From: Streptomyces sp. LX-29
Lineage (GTDB): Bacteria; Actinomycetota; Actinomycetes; Streptomycetales; Streptomycetaceae
Reading direction: 5' to 3'
Length of the DNA stretch: 64,000 nt
Assembly: GCF_029541745.1 (NCBI RefSeq)
Contig: NZ_CP089746.1
Location: 6,147,559-6,211,558, forward strand
In this document: piece by piece, positions 37,301 through 43,315 of the stretch
Position numbering within the stretch: the stretch's first letter is position 1
Layout of the letters: the number at the start of each line of letters is the position of its first letter
The notes under the pieces: model-generated
Told to the model about the DNA's origin: nothing
The model's input: only the letters and a program-made list of their open reading frames with translations
Database searches by the model: none
Made by a program: the position numbers and the translations under genes

Positions 37301-37425
37301 CGAAGGCCGCGGCGAAGAAGACGGCGGCGGTGAAGAAGACCAACGCCACGGCGGTCAGAAAGGCGGCCGAGGTCACCACCAAGCCGGCCGCCAAGAAGAC
37401 GGCGACGCGGGCCAAGCGCGGCTAG
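34360..37425 (+). CDS. uvrA: Excinuclease ABC subunit A
   Basis: Damage-sensing ABC ATPase dimer of nucleotide excision repair. The 1021-aa protein has Walker A GLSGSGKSS at 32-40, an insertion with zinc-finger cysteines (CPECGRP, and later CPECTGIG), signature LSGGEAQRIRLATQIG, a second Walker A GVSGSGKSTL, a zinc module CENCAGDG...CEVCHG, and second signature LSGGEAQRVKLASEL. An unusual Ala/Lys/Thr-rich basic tail of about 65 residues ends it, resembling histone H1-like tails. GTG 34360 is chosen over GTG 34348 because AAAGG lies 11 nt upstream of the former and abuts the latter. Confidence 0.97.
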   Translation: MADRLIVRGAREHNLKNVSLDLPRDSLIVFTGLSGSGKSSLAFDTIFAEGQRRYVESLSSYARQFLGQMDKPDVDFIEGLSPAVSIDQKSTSRNPRSTVGTITEVYDYLRLLFARIGKPHCPECGRPIARQSPQAIVDKVLELPEGSRFQVLSPLVRERKGEFIDLFSDLQTKGYSRARVDGETIQLSDPPKLKKQEKHTIEVVVDRLTVKDSAKRRLTDSVETALGLSGGMVILDFVDLDEDDPQRERMFSEHLYCPYDDLSFEELEPRSFSFNSPFGACPECTGIGTRMEVDPELIVPDEERSLEEGAIHPWSHGHTKEYFGRLVGALADALGFRTDIPWAGLPQRAKKALLQGHKTQIEVRYRNRYGRERAYTTAFEGAVPFVKRRHSEAESDSSRERFEGYMREVPCPTCEGTRLKPIVLAVTVQGRSIAEVAAMSISDCADFLRGMKLTAREKTIAERVLKEVNERLRFLVDVGLDYLSLNRAAGTLSGGEAQRIRLATQIGSGLVGVLYVLDEPSIGLHQRDNHRLIETLVRLRDLGNTLIVVEHDEDTIKTSDWVVDIGPGAGEHGGKVVHSGPLKELLSNKESMTGQYLSGKKSIALPEIRRPVNGSRRLTVRGARENNLKDIDVSFPLGVFTAVTGVSGSGKSTLVNDILYTHLARELQGARNVPGRHTRVDGDDLVDKVVHVDQSPIGRTPRSNPATYTGVFDHVRKLFAETMEAKVRGYLPGRFSFNVKGGRCENCAGDGTIKIEMNFLPDVYVPCEVCHGARYNRETLEVHYKGKSIAEVLDMPIEEALDFFEAVPTISRHLRTLHEVGLGYVRLGQSAPTLSGGEAQRVKLASELQKRSTGRTVYVLDEPTTGLHFEDISKLIKVLSGLVDKGNTVIVIEHNLDVIKTADWVVDMGPEGGSGGGLVIAEGTPEEVASVPASHTGKFLRELLGERVSDADAAPAREPAARKSAPAKKATASAAGRSTATKAAAKKTAAVKKTNATAVRKAAEVTTKPAAKKTATRAKRG

Positions 37426-37589
37426 CCCCGGCTCGGGCGCCCCGCGCGCTGACACCGCATCGGGCGCCCGGCGCCGGCCCACCCGAAGGGCTCGGCGTTG
37501 GGGCCCGCCCGAAAGGCGTGACGTGCGGGCCCGCCCGAGGGCTGGGTGGCCCGGCCGTCGCCGGGCCACGGCGGGAGCCGGGTGCCCGG

Positions 37590-38531
37590 TCAGCCGAGTT
37601 CGGCCGCGTAGGGGGGCTCCGCGCCCGGGCGGGAGCAGGTGACGGCGGCGGCGCGGGCGGCGAAGGCGAGGATGTCGCGCCAGACGTCCTCGTCCAGGCC
37701 GGCGATCGCGGCGGGGGAGAGCGCGTCATGGGCGGCCAGCTGGTGCAGCAGCGCGGCGTTGACCGTGTCGCCCGCACCGATGGTGTCCGCGACGGTGATC
37801 CGCTCGCCGGGCACGGTGACCGGACGGCCGCCGCGGGTCAGCACGGTGAGGCCCGCCCCGCCGCGGGTCAGCACCACGGCCGAGGGCCCCGCCGCCAGCC
37901 ACTCCCGCGCTGCCGCTTCGAGGTCCTCGACGCCGTCGGCCAGCCAGGCGGCGTCCTCGACGGAGAGCTTCAACAGGGCGACGTGGGGCAGCCAGGACCG
38001 GAAGCGGGCGCGGTAGACGTCCGCGTCGGGGATGAGACCGGCACGGATGTTGGGGTCGAGCGCCGTGAAGAGGCCGCGTTCGGCCTCGCGCCGCAACAGC
38101 CTCTCGTAGGCGCTGGCGCCCGGTTCCAGCACCAGCGAGCAGGTCCCCAGGGAAAGGGCCGTCACGCTCGTCGGAAGGGCGTCGGGCAGCGCGAAGAGCC
38201 GGTCCGCGGTGCCCTCGGCGTAGAAGCCGTAGCCCGCCGATCCGTCCGCCCCGACGGCCGCGACCGCCAGCGTGGTCGGCTCCGGCCCGCGCTGCACCAG
38301 CGAGATGTCCACGCCGTCGGCGCGCAGCCCGTCCAGCAGCGCCTCGCCGAAAGCGTCCGTGGAGACCCTGGAACAGAACCCGGCGGGGGAGCCCAGGCGC
38401 CCCAGCGCCACGGCGGTGTTGTACGGGCCGCCGCCGCGTCGGGGGAGCAGCGCGGGCAGCCCGTGGTCCGGCGCGGCGGACGCGCCGGACGGCACGAGGT
38501 CGATCAGGGCTTCTCCGGCCACCACGATCAC
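37590..38531 (-). CDS. PfkB-family carbohydrate kinase
   Basis: A 313-aa ribokinase/fructokinase-type sugar kinase. The N-terminal IVVAGEALIDLVPSG and GGGPYNTAVALGRLG match PfkB signature 1, and the DTIGAGDTVNAALL motif near the C-terminus carries the catalytic Asp and anion hole. Closest in look to bacterial fructokinases, but the sugar is not certain. GTG 38531 has AGGAAGG upstream; the open frame beyond it is Arg/Pro-rich and non-homologous. It is divergent from the Rieske gene. Confidence 0.9.
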   Translation of the reverse strand: MIVVAGEALIDLVPSGASAAPDHGLPALLPRRGGGPYNTAVALGRLGSPAGFCSRVSTDAFGEALLDGLRADGVDISLVQRGPEPTTLAVAAVGADGSAGYGFYAEGTADRLFALPDALPTSVTALSLGTCSLVLEPGASAYERLLRREAERGLFTALDPNIRAGLIPDADVYRARFRSWLPHVALLKLSVEDAAWLADGVEDLEAAAREWLAAGPSAVVLTRGGAGLTVLTRGGRPVTVPGERITVADTIGAGDTVNAALLHQLAAHDALSPAAIAGLDEDVWRDILAFAARAAAVTCSRPGAEPPYAAELG

Positions 38532-38774
38532 GGGCTGCGGTCCTTCCTGTCCGGCTCCGTCGACTCCGGCTCGGTCCACACCGCCGGTCGCCGCTGGTCG
38601 CCGCCATTCGTTGTCGGTCGTTGTCGGCTCCCGCGAGGGATCGCCGGAAGGTATCTCATCGGGGCGAGCCCGTAAACGCATGGGCGGGGCGGGCGCCGTG
38701 ACGACGGCCGGTATCGTCGATCGGGTCGGCGCGCGTGCCCGACCGTGATCCACATGCCTGCCTCAGGAGCCCCC

Positions 38775-39197
38775 ATGACCAGCCAGCCCGCCACCCGCCG
38801 AACCGTGCTGCGAGGGGCGGCACTGGCCGGAGCCGCCGGGCTCGGCGCAGCGGGCTGCGTGGGCGCCATCGGTAAGAAGGCGTCCCCGACTCCCACCGCC
38901 CCCGTGGAGCTGGGCGCGCCCAGCGAGGTTCCGGTCGGCGGCTCCAAGCTCTACCGCGAGGACCGCTTGGTGGTGACGCAGACCGCGAAGGGTGAGTTCA
39001 AGGCCTTCAGCGCGGTGTGTACGCACGCGGGCTGCGTGGTCCACGAGGTGGCGGACGGGAAGATCAACTGCACCTGCCACGGCAGCGAGTTCGACGCCGA
39101 GACCGGTGAGGTGCTCCAGGGGCCGGCCGTGGCCCCGCTCCCGTCCGTGCCGATCCGGACCAAGGGCGGCAAGCTGGTCGCCGGGCCGGACGCCTGA
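38775..39197 (+). CDS. Tat-exported Rieske [2Fe-2S] protein
   Basis: A 140-aa small Rieske protein. The twin-arginine signal (RRTVLRGAALAGAAG) is followed by AAGC, so it may be a Tat-exported lipoprotein anchored at the outer face of the membrane. Cluster ligands are C82 and H84 (CTHAGC) and C99 and H102 (CTCHGS), with the disulfide pair C87/C101 also present. An electron-transfer role is inferred; no partner enzyme is adjacent. ATG 38775 has CAGGAG upstream; the ORF extension to 38745 has none. Confidence 0.93.
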   Translation: MTSQPATRRTVLRGAALAGAAGLGAAGCVGAIGKKASPTPTAPVELGAPSEVPVGGSKLYREDRLVVTQTAKGEFKAFSAVCTHAGCVVHEVADGKINCTCHGSEFDAETGEVLQGPAVAPLPSVPIRTKGGKLVAGPDA

Positions 39198-39551
39198 GTT
39201 CCGAAGGACCGAAGCCCCCGGAACCCTCGCGGTTCCCGTAGCTCAGGCGCGTCGACCGCGCCCGGGAGCTCGTAGGGCGCCGTAGGGGGGCCGCCAAGGG
39301 CCCGTACCGGCCGCGTGACGCCCCGACGCCGGGGTGAACATGGCGGAACCCGACCCGAGGCGTGGAACGGGCCGTGGGACGGGCGTGGAGTGCCGTCCCG
39401 CGGAGGCGCGCGCCCACCCGGGCCGGGGCCGGGGCCGACGCTCGGGCCGGCGCTGGGGCGCCGGCCACTCCGCCTGCCCCGCCCGGCCACTCCGCATGCT
39501 CCGCCCGGCCCGGCCACCAGGTGTGCCCGCTCGCCCCGGCCAGGGGCGCGG
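39198..39551. other. Intergenic region between Rieske and HTH regulator genes
   Basis: 354 nt between converging genes, extremely GC-rich. It contains a 22-nt tandem duplication (39461-39482 and 39483-39504, 20 of 22 identical) and a weak GGAACC...GGTTCC dyad at about 39230-39246 that may end the Rieske transcript. No gene seen. Confidence 0.5.
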
Positions 39552-40493
39552 CTACTCCCAGTCCCAGGCGATGCCCAGGATGCCCGGGGGGACGTCCTGC
39601 TCGGCCAGGTGCACGATGCGGTGCTGTCCGGTCAGGGTGAGCTCCCGTTGTCCGCTGCGCGGGGCGTCGGCCGAGGCGCGGGCGAAGCGCCGGCAGCGGA
39701 CGGGCAGGGCGGCGGCGTCGAAGCGCACCTGGAGCACGTACTGCCCGCCGGCGAAGCTGAAGCCGCGCACGTACTCCTCACTGGGCCCACCGGTGCCGTC
39801 CTCGAAGGCGTAACCGAAGACGTGGGTGTCCCCGGCGCGCAGCCGCGCGTCGAAGAGCAGCTCGGCGACGACCAGGATGCTCTCGGCGTCCCGGCGCACC
39901 CGCCCCACGCGGCAGTTCTCGGTCGCGTGGACGGCGACCCGCGCGGGGTCGCACCCGGGGTCTCCCTGGTGGATCGCGAGGTAGCGGTCCACACCGTCCC
40001 GGTGGGCCCGCACCACGTGCTGTGATTCGCGCCCGCACAGCTCACGCCGCGTTCCGATGCGCACCCGTTCCAGGTGGCACACGGTGTGCAGCCCGCCGTC
40101 CAGCGGTGCGTCCAGGTCGGCGAGCAGCCGTTCCAGGACGCCGGACACCTGGAGCAGGGTGCGGTACGGGCGAGTGGCCGGGCGCGGGGTGGGGACGCCC
40201 GTCGGTTCCAGCAGCCGGGTGAGCGCGTGGGCGGGCAGCTCCAGCACCTCCTCCAGGGCCCGGACCGCCCGCAGCGACTCCGGGCGGCGCGGCCGTCGCG
40301 CGCCGTGCTGCCAGTAGCTGAGGCTGGTCACCCCGACCGTGACGCCGCGCTGCGCGAGGCGGTGCCGGACCCGGTGCAGAGCGAGCCCCCGCGCGGTGAG
40401 CGCGGCCCGCAGCGCCACATGGAACGGACCGTTCCGCAGCGCCCGCGCCAACTCCGTCTCGGCGGTGCCCGACTGTGCGGTGGTCTGCCGCAT
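39552..40493 (-). CDS. HTH (XRE-like) transcriptional regulator
   Basis: A 313-aa probable DNA-binding regulator. Residues about 25-90 form a helix-turn-helix region (LRAALTARGLALHRVRHRL, GVTVGVTSLSYWQHG, RRPRRPESLRAVRALEEVL) of XRE type. The remaining 200 residues form an all-beta or mixed sensory domain I do not recognise. The start is ATG 40493. It diverges from the secreted protease operon, and the 301-nt space between contains repeated GTGAACGTTCAC-type sites, so control of that operon and itself is likely (inference). Confidence 0.82.
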   Translation of the reverse strand: MRQTTAQSGTAETELARALRNGPFHVALRAALTARGLALHRVRHRLAQRGVTVGVTSLSYWQHGARRPRRPESLRAVRALEEVLELPAHALTRLLEPTGVPTPRPATRPYRTLLQVSGVLERLLADLDAPLDGGLHTVCHLERVRIGTRRELCGRESQHVVRAHRDGVDRYLAIHQGDPGCDPARVAVHATENCRVGRVRRDAESILVVAELLFDARLRAGDTHVFGYAFEDGTGGPSEEYVRGFSFAGGQYVLQVRFDAAALPVRCRRFARASADAPRSGQRELTLTGQHRIVHLAEQDVPPGILGIAWDWE

Positions 40494-40794
40494 CCATCAG
40501 CTCCTCGTGCTCCGGAGCTCTCCCGCTCCCCCATCGGACGTGAGAGCTCCGCAGCGGGGCTCCCCCGACTCCGCTGTGAACGTTCACGACCGGAACTCGC
40601 CCTAGTGGGCCATGGATTCGCCACGCTCCAGCAAAATCCATGCATCGTCCGTTCACATGTGATCCAGAACGTTCACACAGCGATGTCATCTCGCATTGAA
40701 GCGTGTTGACCTGGTCGTGACAACGCCGGATGCTCCACGCACAGCGTCCGGACGCGCTCCTCCACCCCACACCCCCCTCGCACGGGAGGAACGC
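40494..40794. other. Divergent control region of HTH regulator and protease operon
   Basis: 301 nt with lower GC than its surroundings. It holds three related palindromic sites (40576-40676) and a candidate promoter for the protease gene (TTGACC 40706-40711, 17-nt spacer, GATGCT 40729-40734). No gene seen. Confidence 0.6.
40576..40676. promoter_or_regulatory. Cluster of GTGAACGTTCAC-type operators
   Basis: A perfect 12-bp palindrome GTGAACGTTCAC lies at 40576-40587. A second site, CAGAACGTTCAC (40665-40676), matches 10 of 12. A third, GTTCACATGTGATC (40651-40664), shares the half-site. They lie upstream of the -35 box of the protease promoter and between the divergent genes, the arrangement expected for the adjacent HTH regulator. 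Confidence 0.6.
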
Positions 40795-41550
40795 ATGAAC
40801 AGCGTCCCAACCACCCCCCGAACCGGCCAGGTTTCGGGTCCGCGGGCCGTCACGGCTCCGCGCGGGGGCCGTCGTCTCGGCAGACGGCTCTCCCTCACCG
40901 GCCTCGCGGCCGCCATGCTGCTCGCGCTCCCCACCGCGGCCGCGACGGCGACGCCCGCGCCGAACACGTCCCCCGCCGCCGCCCCGACCCACGCCGGCTC
41001 GGCCCCGGTTACGTCGGACGCGTCGACGGCGGCGACCACCCCCTCCCCGGCGCGCCCCGGCGCCGCGCTCGCCGCCCGGCGGCTCGACATCACCATGCAG
41101 GCGCAGGCGAAGACCAACTGGTGCTGGGCCGCGTCCGGAAACACCATCGCCACCTGGATGGGGCGCGGCTACAGTCAGAACCAGTTCTGCAACGCCGCGT
41201 TCGACCGCGCCCAGGGCACCGAATGCCCCAACTGGCAGGCCACTCTCGGCAATGTGCAGACCGGGCTGCGCTGGGCCGGCATCAACCCCGGTTGGTACGT
41301 CAACGGATGGCTGCGCTACTCCACCGTGCAGAGTGAGATCAACGCGAACCGGCCGATCGAGACCCGAATCCAGTGGTCTTCTGGCGGTGGCCACATGCAT
41401 CTGCTGTACGGATACGACACCACGAACGACTGGGTGTACTGGGGCGATCCATGGCCGTCCAACTACCGCTACAACTGGGCCGCCCACGGCTGGTATGTGA
41501 ACAACAGCGAGTTCGCGTGGACGCACTCGCTCTACGGGATCGGGGCGTGA
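40795..41550 (+). CDS. Secreted papain-like (C39-type) cysteine protease
   Basis: A 251-aa exported protein. A basic N-region and the hydrophobic stretch 33-52 look like a signal peptide, followed by an Ala/Thr/Pro-rich linker to about 95. The papain-like domain has Cys110 in TNWCWAASG, His200 in GGGHMHLLYGY and Asp218 in YWGDPW, a complete C39-type catalytic triad, and further cysteines C132 and C144. It resembles the peptidase_C39_2/papain-like secreted family; the substrate is unknown. ATG 40795 has GGGAGGA 4-10 nt upstream. The next gene begins 4 nt after its stop. Confidence 0.88.
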   Translation: MNSVPTTPRTGQVSGPRAVTAPRGGRRLGRRLSLTGLAAAMLLALPTAAATATPAPNTSPAAAPTHAGSAPVTSDASTAATTPSPARPGAALAARRLDITMQAQAKTNWCWAASGNTIATWMGRGYSQNQFCNAAFDRAQGTECPNWQATLGNVQTGLRWAGINPGWYVNGWLRYSTVQSEINANRPIETRIQWSSGGGHMHLLYGYDTTNDWVYWGDPWPSNYRYNWAAHGWYVNNSEFAWTHSLYGIGA

Positions 41551-41554
41551 GGTC

Positions 41555-42388
41555 ATGACCATCGTGAACGCCGGCCGCGCGGTCGCCGCCGCGGCCCTCG
41601 CCACCGCCCTGCTCGGCCTGCTCCCCATGGCCGATGCCGCCGCCGACACCCCCACGGCGACGCCCGCCGCCCCGGAGACCCCCGCGGCCGCGGCGGTCGA
41701 CACCGCGCGGGAGGCCGCCGGGAGCGCCGCCACCCGCGACACCCTGGCCCGCTTCTTCGCCCGCGACGGCGCGGTCTCCCCGAAGGCCGCCGCCCCGCGC
41801 ATCGAGGGGGCGACGGTGCCCGTCTACACGCTCTCCGCGCGGTTCGTCGCCGCCCGGCCGCAGTCCGGTGCCTGGACCGGCACACCCATCGCCACGCTGG
41901 ACTTCCTCGCCAGCAAGGCGGTCGCCGCCGACGGTCGCAAGGCGTCGGTGTGGACCGCGCGGACCGGCGGCTCCTGGCGGGTGGTGAACATCGCCACCGG
42001 TGACGACGAGACGCGGTACGCGGCCCTGGGCGCCCGGAAACTGGCCGGCGGAACGGTCTTCCGTGAGCCGCAGATCGACGCCTGGTACGTCCAGCGTGGC
42101 ACGCGCGTGCTGCCGCTCGACCCCGACGCCACCCGCGCGATCGGAGCCGGAGGCACCACCGTGAGCGCGTACCAGAAGCGCGTCCACGAGTCGTACGGCG
42201 ACAAACTCCCCGGCTCCGCCTACGCCCGCAAGGGCATGGCGGGCGGTTACGAGCCGGCCCAGGCGTCGACCACCGCCGGGAGCAGCGACGGCCTGCTGAC
42301 CGTCACCTCCACCATCGCCGGCGTCGGCGCCCTGGTGGCCCTCGGCCTGTGCGCCGCGGCCGCCCTGCGCATCCGCCGCTCCGGCTGA
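41555..42388 (+). CDS. Membrane-anchored exported protein paired with the C39-type protease
   Basis: A 277-aa protein of unknown family. A signal peptide (about 1-29, ending MADAAADT) and a C-terminal hydrophobic helix (about 251-271) followed by RIRRSG predict an extracellular domain anchored by its tail. The domain (about 60-225) is soluble with strands such as VPVYTLSARFVAA and KASVWTARTGGSWRVVNIATGDDE. It starts 4 nt after the protease stop, so the two are co-translated. It could be a substrate, inhibitor or membrane receptor of the protease; the sequence does not decide. Confidence 0.82.
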   Translation: MTIVNAGRAVAAAALATALLGLLPMADAAADTPTATPAAPETPAAAAVDTAREAAGSAATRDTLARFFARDGAVSPKAAAPRIEGATVPVYTLSARFVAARPQSGAWTGTPIATLDFLASKAVAADGRKASVWTARTGGSWRVVNIATGDDETRYAALGARKLAGGTVFREPQIDAWYVQRGTRVLPLDPDATRAIGAGGTTVSAYQKRVHESYGDKLPGSAYARKGMAGGYEPAQASTTAGSSDGLLTVTSTIAGVGALVALGLCAAAALRIRRSG

Positions 42389-42540
42389 TCCGCGCCGCGC
42401 ACTCGGCGCCGAGGTCCGCGACGCACGGTGGCGGCCGCCGGGTGCGCGGCACACGGCTGCCCCGCCGACCGGCGCCAGGCCCAGCCGCTGGGCCTGGCTG
42501 ACCGGCCGCCACCGACACGGTGCGGCCGCGGTCCGGCCCG

Positions 42541-42581
42541 CCCGCGCGGGGCCGTTCCCGTACGACCCGGCCCCGCGCGGG
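42541..42581. terminator. Hairpin after the protease operon
   Basis: A perfect 13-bp inverted repeat (42541-42553 with 42569-42581) with a 15-nt loop. A second perfect 10-bp hairpin with a 5-nt loop follows at 42627-42651. Either could end transcription from the protease operon; neither has a T tract. Confidence 0.5.
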
Positions 42582-42850
42582 CGGCGTTCCGGCGCATGCC
42601 GGCTCGCCTGTGCGGGGCCCGACCGTGCCCCGTCCGCGGACCGGACGGGGCCCGCCGCCCCAGCCCCTCATGGGGAGCCGCTCAGCCGCTCCAGCCGGCC
42701 CGGACGCGCCACTCCCTGGCTCCCCCGCTCCCCGGCTCCCCGCTCCCTGGCGACCGGACCGGCAGAGGCGGATCTCCCGGGGCGGCCGGCCCGCTCGTTC
42801 ACCAGCCCACGGGCGTGCCGAGGCAGCCCCCAGAGGGCCACCCGTCCCGT

Positions 42851-42938
42851 CCTGCCGGTGGCGACTCGCCCTGCTGGCAGCGTCCCGTCCTGCTGGCAGC
42901 GTCTCGCCCTGCCGGCGGCGTCCCGACCTGCTGGCAGG
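42851..42938. repeat. 19-nt tandem repeat, about 4.6 copies
   Basis: Units start at 42851, 42870, 42889, 42908 and 42927, each beginning CCTGC(C/T)GG. The most similar pair, copies 2 and 3, differs at two positions. Because 19 is not a multiple of 3, the array cannot encode a repeated peptide in one frame. Confidence 0.85.
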
Positions 42939-42960
42939 ACACGCCCCGCCCGGTGGCCGC

Positions 42961-43032
42961 GCGGCCTGTCGCTGTCGCGCGGCCTGCCGCTAGCGGGCGG
43001 CCCGTCGCTTCCGCGTGGCCCGTCGCTTCCGC
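42961..43032. repeat. 18-nt tandem repeat, 4 copies
   Basis: Four contiguous units at 42961, 42979, 42997 and 43015 with consensus GCGGCC(C/T)GTCGCTTCCGC. The last two differ at one base. It lies 22 nt after the 19-nt array. Confidence 0.85.
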
Positions 43033-43285
43033 CCGGCGCCCGGGCCACGGCCGTCGCGGCCACGGGCCACCGCCCTGACATGCGACACCCGAGTGCGCCG
43101 CGGAAGCCCCGTCGGCCGCGTTCTCCGCGACCTGTCGGGCCCGGCCGCCCGCCGTCGTGCCCCGCCGTCCGGGCGGGACGCCGTGGCGCCCCGTCCAGGT
43201 GCCCGCGCCGTCCCACGGCCTCGGCTTCCGCCCTTCCCCGATCGCCCGCCGTTCCGGGGCGTCCCGGGCCCGTTCCGGGGCCGGA

Positions 43286-43308
43286 GTGTCGGCGGCCGCC
43301 AGTAGGGT
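43286..43308 (+). promoter_or_regulatory. RecA-NDp/PafBC-like promoter of uvrC
   Basis: GTGTCGGCG (43286-43294; 7 of 9 to TTGTCRGTG), an exact 8-nt spacer and TAGGGT (43303-43308). The -10 box ends 7 nt before the uvrC ATG, the same spacing as the other four leaderless genes with this element. Confidence 0.65.
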
Positions 43309-43315
43309 GGTGACC

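Larger units (their letters stand above)
42389..43315. other. Repeat-bearing gene-free region before uvrC
   Basis: 927 nt with no convincing gene. It contains two GC-rich hairpins (42541-42581 and 42627-42651), a 19-nt tandem array (42851-42938), an 18-nt tandem array (42961-43032) and the uvrC promoter. The long frames across it are Arg/Pro/Ala-rich shadows on both strands. Confidence 0.6.

Noticed and set aside
34339..37569. 1076-aa minus-strand frame opposite uvrA
   Set aside because: Antisense shadow caused by GC-rich third positions; uvrA is unambiguous.
38611..38636. TTGTCGGTC and TTGTCGGCT as a further damage promoter between the sugar kinase and Rieske genes
   Set aside because: The two half-matches are tandem, and no TANNNT lies 8 nt downstream of either.
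42505..42527. Minus-strand GTGTCGGTG as a damage promoter
   Set aside because: The sequence at the -10 position is TCAGCC, not TANNNT, and no gene lies downstream on that strand.
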